Source of the DNA: Phoronis australis
Taxonomy: Eukaryota; Phoronida; Phoronidae
Length of the DNA stretch: 60,000 nucleotides
Direction: 5' to 3'
Assembly: GCA_002633005.1 (NCBI GenBank)
Contig: NMRA01000166.1
Span: 376,716-436,715 of the forward strand
Notes under the pieces: generated by a model
The model's input: the letters and a program-made list of their open reading frames with translations, nothing else
The model's database searches: none
Told to the model about the DNA's origin: nothing
Shown: positions 25,681-60,000 of the stretch, one piece after another
Numbering within the stretch: position 1 is the first letter of the stretch
Layout: every line of letters begins with the position of its first letter
Made by a program: the position numbers and the translations under genes

Positions 25681-27640
25681 ATGACTAAGTGTGCATTTCA
25701 CAAGCCAATTACTTATGTCGAAGGTTGTATTAGACAAAATGTAAGATATCTCATAAGCATAAAGGCCATACACTTGGAGCACCTTTACAAATTATCAAAG
25801 AATACAACTGCAGTGTAATTTGGAAACAAAAACAGCACCGACCGCAAGTGTTCACTTCCTGTGTAAAATACTCCCCCTGTTGTGAAGACTCGGGACATTC
25901 CATTAACGCAACCCATTGCATAAATAACTCTTAACGTCCAGCTGATCAAATTTTGGTGGCCGCGCGCTTTTGTCTTTCGTATCTTCTTTGTAGAAGAGTG
26001 TCTGGGAATCCCTGCACTCCAAAAATAGAATCATGATTTTCGACAACAGATGTCCTTGCTGCATACCTGGATTGGCTCGTTGACATTGTCCCGCTCCCAA
26101 CGCTCAATGTCGTCACTTACGTTTTCAAGTCGCTAGGTGTCGCAAGAGTAAAAAGTTATTGTGCGACTGGGTCGCGTTTGCACGCCGTCTGTGCGACTGG
26201 AGCAGGGTCTGTGACCAGCCTGCAAACGGGGATAAAATAATCGCCAGCGCGCCGTAACGTTAATAAAATAAAATACGCACAATTGTATCGAAATTTCTGA
26301 CGAAATGTGGCGAATAAATTTTGACAGAAATTATTTTGCCGGACTCTGCCCGGCCCACAACCGATCGGACACGGTGCGGACCGAGACCAGACTCTGGCGA
26401 ACGGTAAAGACATGCAATTGCAAGCTGTTTTGTCGAAGTAAAAGGTTCAAATCATAAATACAAATGTAGTTTCTGACACTTGCATAAAATTACGGGCTGT
26501 CTAGTCTTGTATCACACTGCCGCGGCAGCCCTTAGGTTATCTAGCCTGCCCCAGCCAGCTGACTGAGCAGTATGAGACTATCGTCAAAATATCAAATGTA
26601 ATCAAGGCTTGAAAAACAGTTGACAGTCTAACAAAAAACATTTATTAGTTCAACTATTTTTTAGCTTAGTGTAAGATCACCTAAATGGAAAATTCACAGT
26701 AAAACAATTCGAATATACCTTACATTTTTTGCACAAAAACACCAACTTTGAACAAAGTTCTTTTTTGTAACAACCTTTGTCAAAATGTATCAACGTTAAA
26801 TCTTCACAAATTACAAAGTAGCCGGTTGAACATCACTTTCATTTCAGCAAAAGTCGCCATGTTGTCGGCGCCGCCAGAAATGAGACCAAATCCAACGGGA
26901 ATTATGAGTGCATTTATCACTAATAAGTAACAACTGCGAGGCTGAAATTAGGTGAAAAGTGTTAAATCGTGCAGAATAGCAAGTAAAGATATGTCTCACT
27001 ACATTTCACCGTAAATTGTTGGCGAAAAAAATTTACACAAAGTTTTAAACTCGTAACTTATGCCGCTGTCGTCCTAGACGGCCGACGCGATCCAAAATAA
27101 AGTGACCTAAATTTCGTCCAAAAAATTGCAATAACTTTGCATTGCTTGCCCCGAGTTTGATACTTTTTCGATTTTTACTGAGTAGGATACAATATCTTTC
27201 CCATGATAGCAAAGTACTACTTAAAACAAAAAAAAATCAAAACGAAAAAAAATTTTGGTTCGACCGCCCTACATAACAGGAACTATACAACAATGCTATT
27301 TTATTACATGATAAACAAAAGTACGCGTAACATTCCAAAAAAAAATTAACGACCACTAACTACGAACTATAAATACACCATGTATGCAAACGAATCACGA
27401 GATATTACTAATAAAACAAAATAATGAAGACTTTTGGAGCAAGCAATTGCACATTCAGTTACAAGGAAAAAATGGCGGCGTTCAGGACAAGTTCCTGAAA
27501 TGACGAGCCGGAAATGAGGGTACGGAAATAACGGATGACAGCCGGTAATTATCTGCTCACAGATAAGGGTCAAATACAGGTAAAAAACGCTTGTAGCACG
27601 AAAGGCGAAAAGAATATAACGAAAGGGTATCCAAAATAAG
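25681..27640. other. No gene seen
   Basis: Intergenic sequence between the LINE and the presumed 3' end of the ROS1-like gene, with poly-A/T tracts near 27.22-27.35 kb. No exon supported. Confidence 0.45.
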
Positions 27641-27646
27641 ATTCTA

Positions 27647-27652
27647 TTTATT
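27647..27652 (-). promoter_or_regulatory. Candidate polyadenylation signal
   Basis: An AATAAA hexamer on the minus strand about 150 bases past the ROS1-like stop codon. Position and orientation fit a short 3' UTR. No transcript evidence is available. Confidence 0.45.
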
Positions 27653-27801
27653 AAGTATTTTCGGACACTGGACACACATTGGCATTTTAAGATAAGGACT
27701 ACTTAATTATTTCAATCATTGAAAATCCGACACGTCTTGAGAAATTTAATTCAGGGATGCTTTTACTTCGCAAACTCAGCCGAGATCAAGCAACACTGTC
27801 C

Positions 27802-59701
<31,900 letters not shown>

Positions 59702-60000
59702 CTGCAAAACAAATTAACACCGAGACATTTTTATTACTTTCTATTCACGTATTACCCCAGTGTGTCGTTTAAAAGGATACTGAATCCGGAATTTGACTGT
59801 TAACGGACATTAAAGGCGAAGGCAACCTTTTTCCATGTCATTTTGAGCTAAAATAAGGTTGGTTGGTTATCCTAGACATATTTTCCACTTAATTAGAGCT
59901 TTTCATAATTTTATAGATTACTCGTCCGCTACTCCGGAAGCGACGTTTTAGGAGGCAAGCGTTTCCCGCCACTTGGTTTTGCGTTGACTTTACCGTGCGA

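Overview
The window is genomic DNA from an animal: intron-rich, about 60% A+T by eye, with canonical GT-AG introns and many kinds of transposon remnants. The dominant feature is one large minus-strand receptor tyrosine kinase gene of the ROS1/Sevenless family. The jockey/CR1-like LINE, the TIR repeats and the chordate-like ROS1 kinase suggest an invertebrate, possibly a deuterostome, but the sequence alone does not fix the species.

Region 1 to about 18.8 kb holds no gene I can support. It contains two copies of a 224-236 bp terminal-inverted-repeat element (2097-2332 and 3850-4073), a possible plus-strand promoter with a first exon ending at 6151, a 58-codon Cys/His-rich open frame (6725-6901) and a 138 bp MITE (10575-10712). 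Region 18.8-25.15 kb is transposon-derived: decayed coding fragments including a broken PHD finger (20.2-20.4 kb), then a frameshifted non-LTR retrotransposon with endonuclease, reverse transcriptase (YADD box), a C-terminal Cys/His knuckle and a (TTAC)n tail. Region 25.2-27.6 kb shows only short tandem repeats.

From 59.7 kb down to 27.8 kb runs the ROS1-like gene. I placed 33 coding exons plus one candidate 24-nt microexon. Many are too short or too interrupted to appear as long open frames and were found by combining splice sites with family motifs. All donor and acceptor phases chain without a break, giving 5,725 coding bases (1,907 residues plus stop, counting the microexon). The 5' end lies beyond base 60,000. 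The order is: end of beta-propeller 1, FN3, propeller 2, two FN3, propeller 3, four FN3, transmembrane helix, juxtamembrane segment, kinase domain, C-terminal tail. This equals vertebrate ROS1 from its third FN3 domain onward, so I number the FN3 domains 3 to 9.

The introns carry most of the unusual structure. They hold a roughly 23-copy 31-bp minisatellite beside a splice donor, a near-palindromic hairpin, inverted copies of one TIR element 18 kb apart, two further inverted-repeat pairs, MITEs nested head to head, and an approximately 1.8 kb transposon remnant encoding a broken protein with a CXC-like cysteine region. I found no rRNA, tRNA, CRISPR or operon-like feature.
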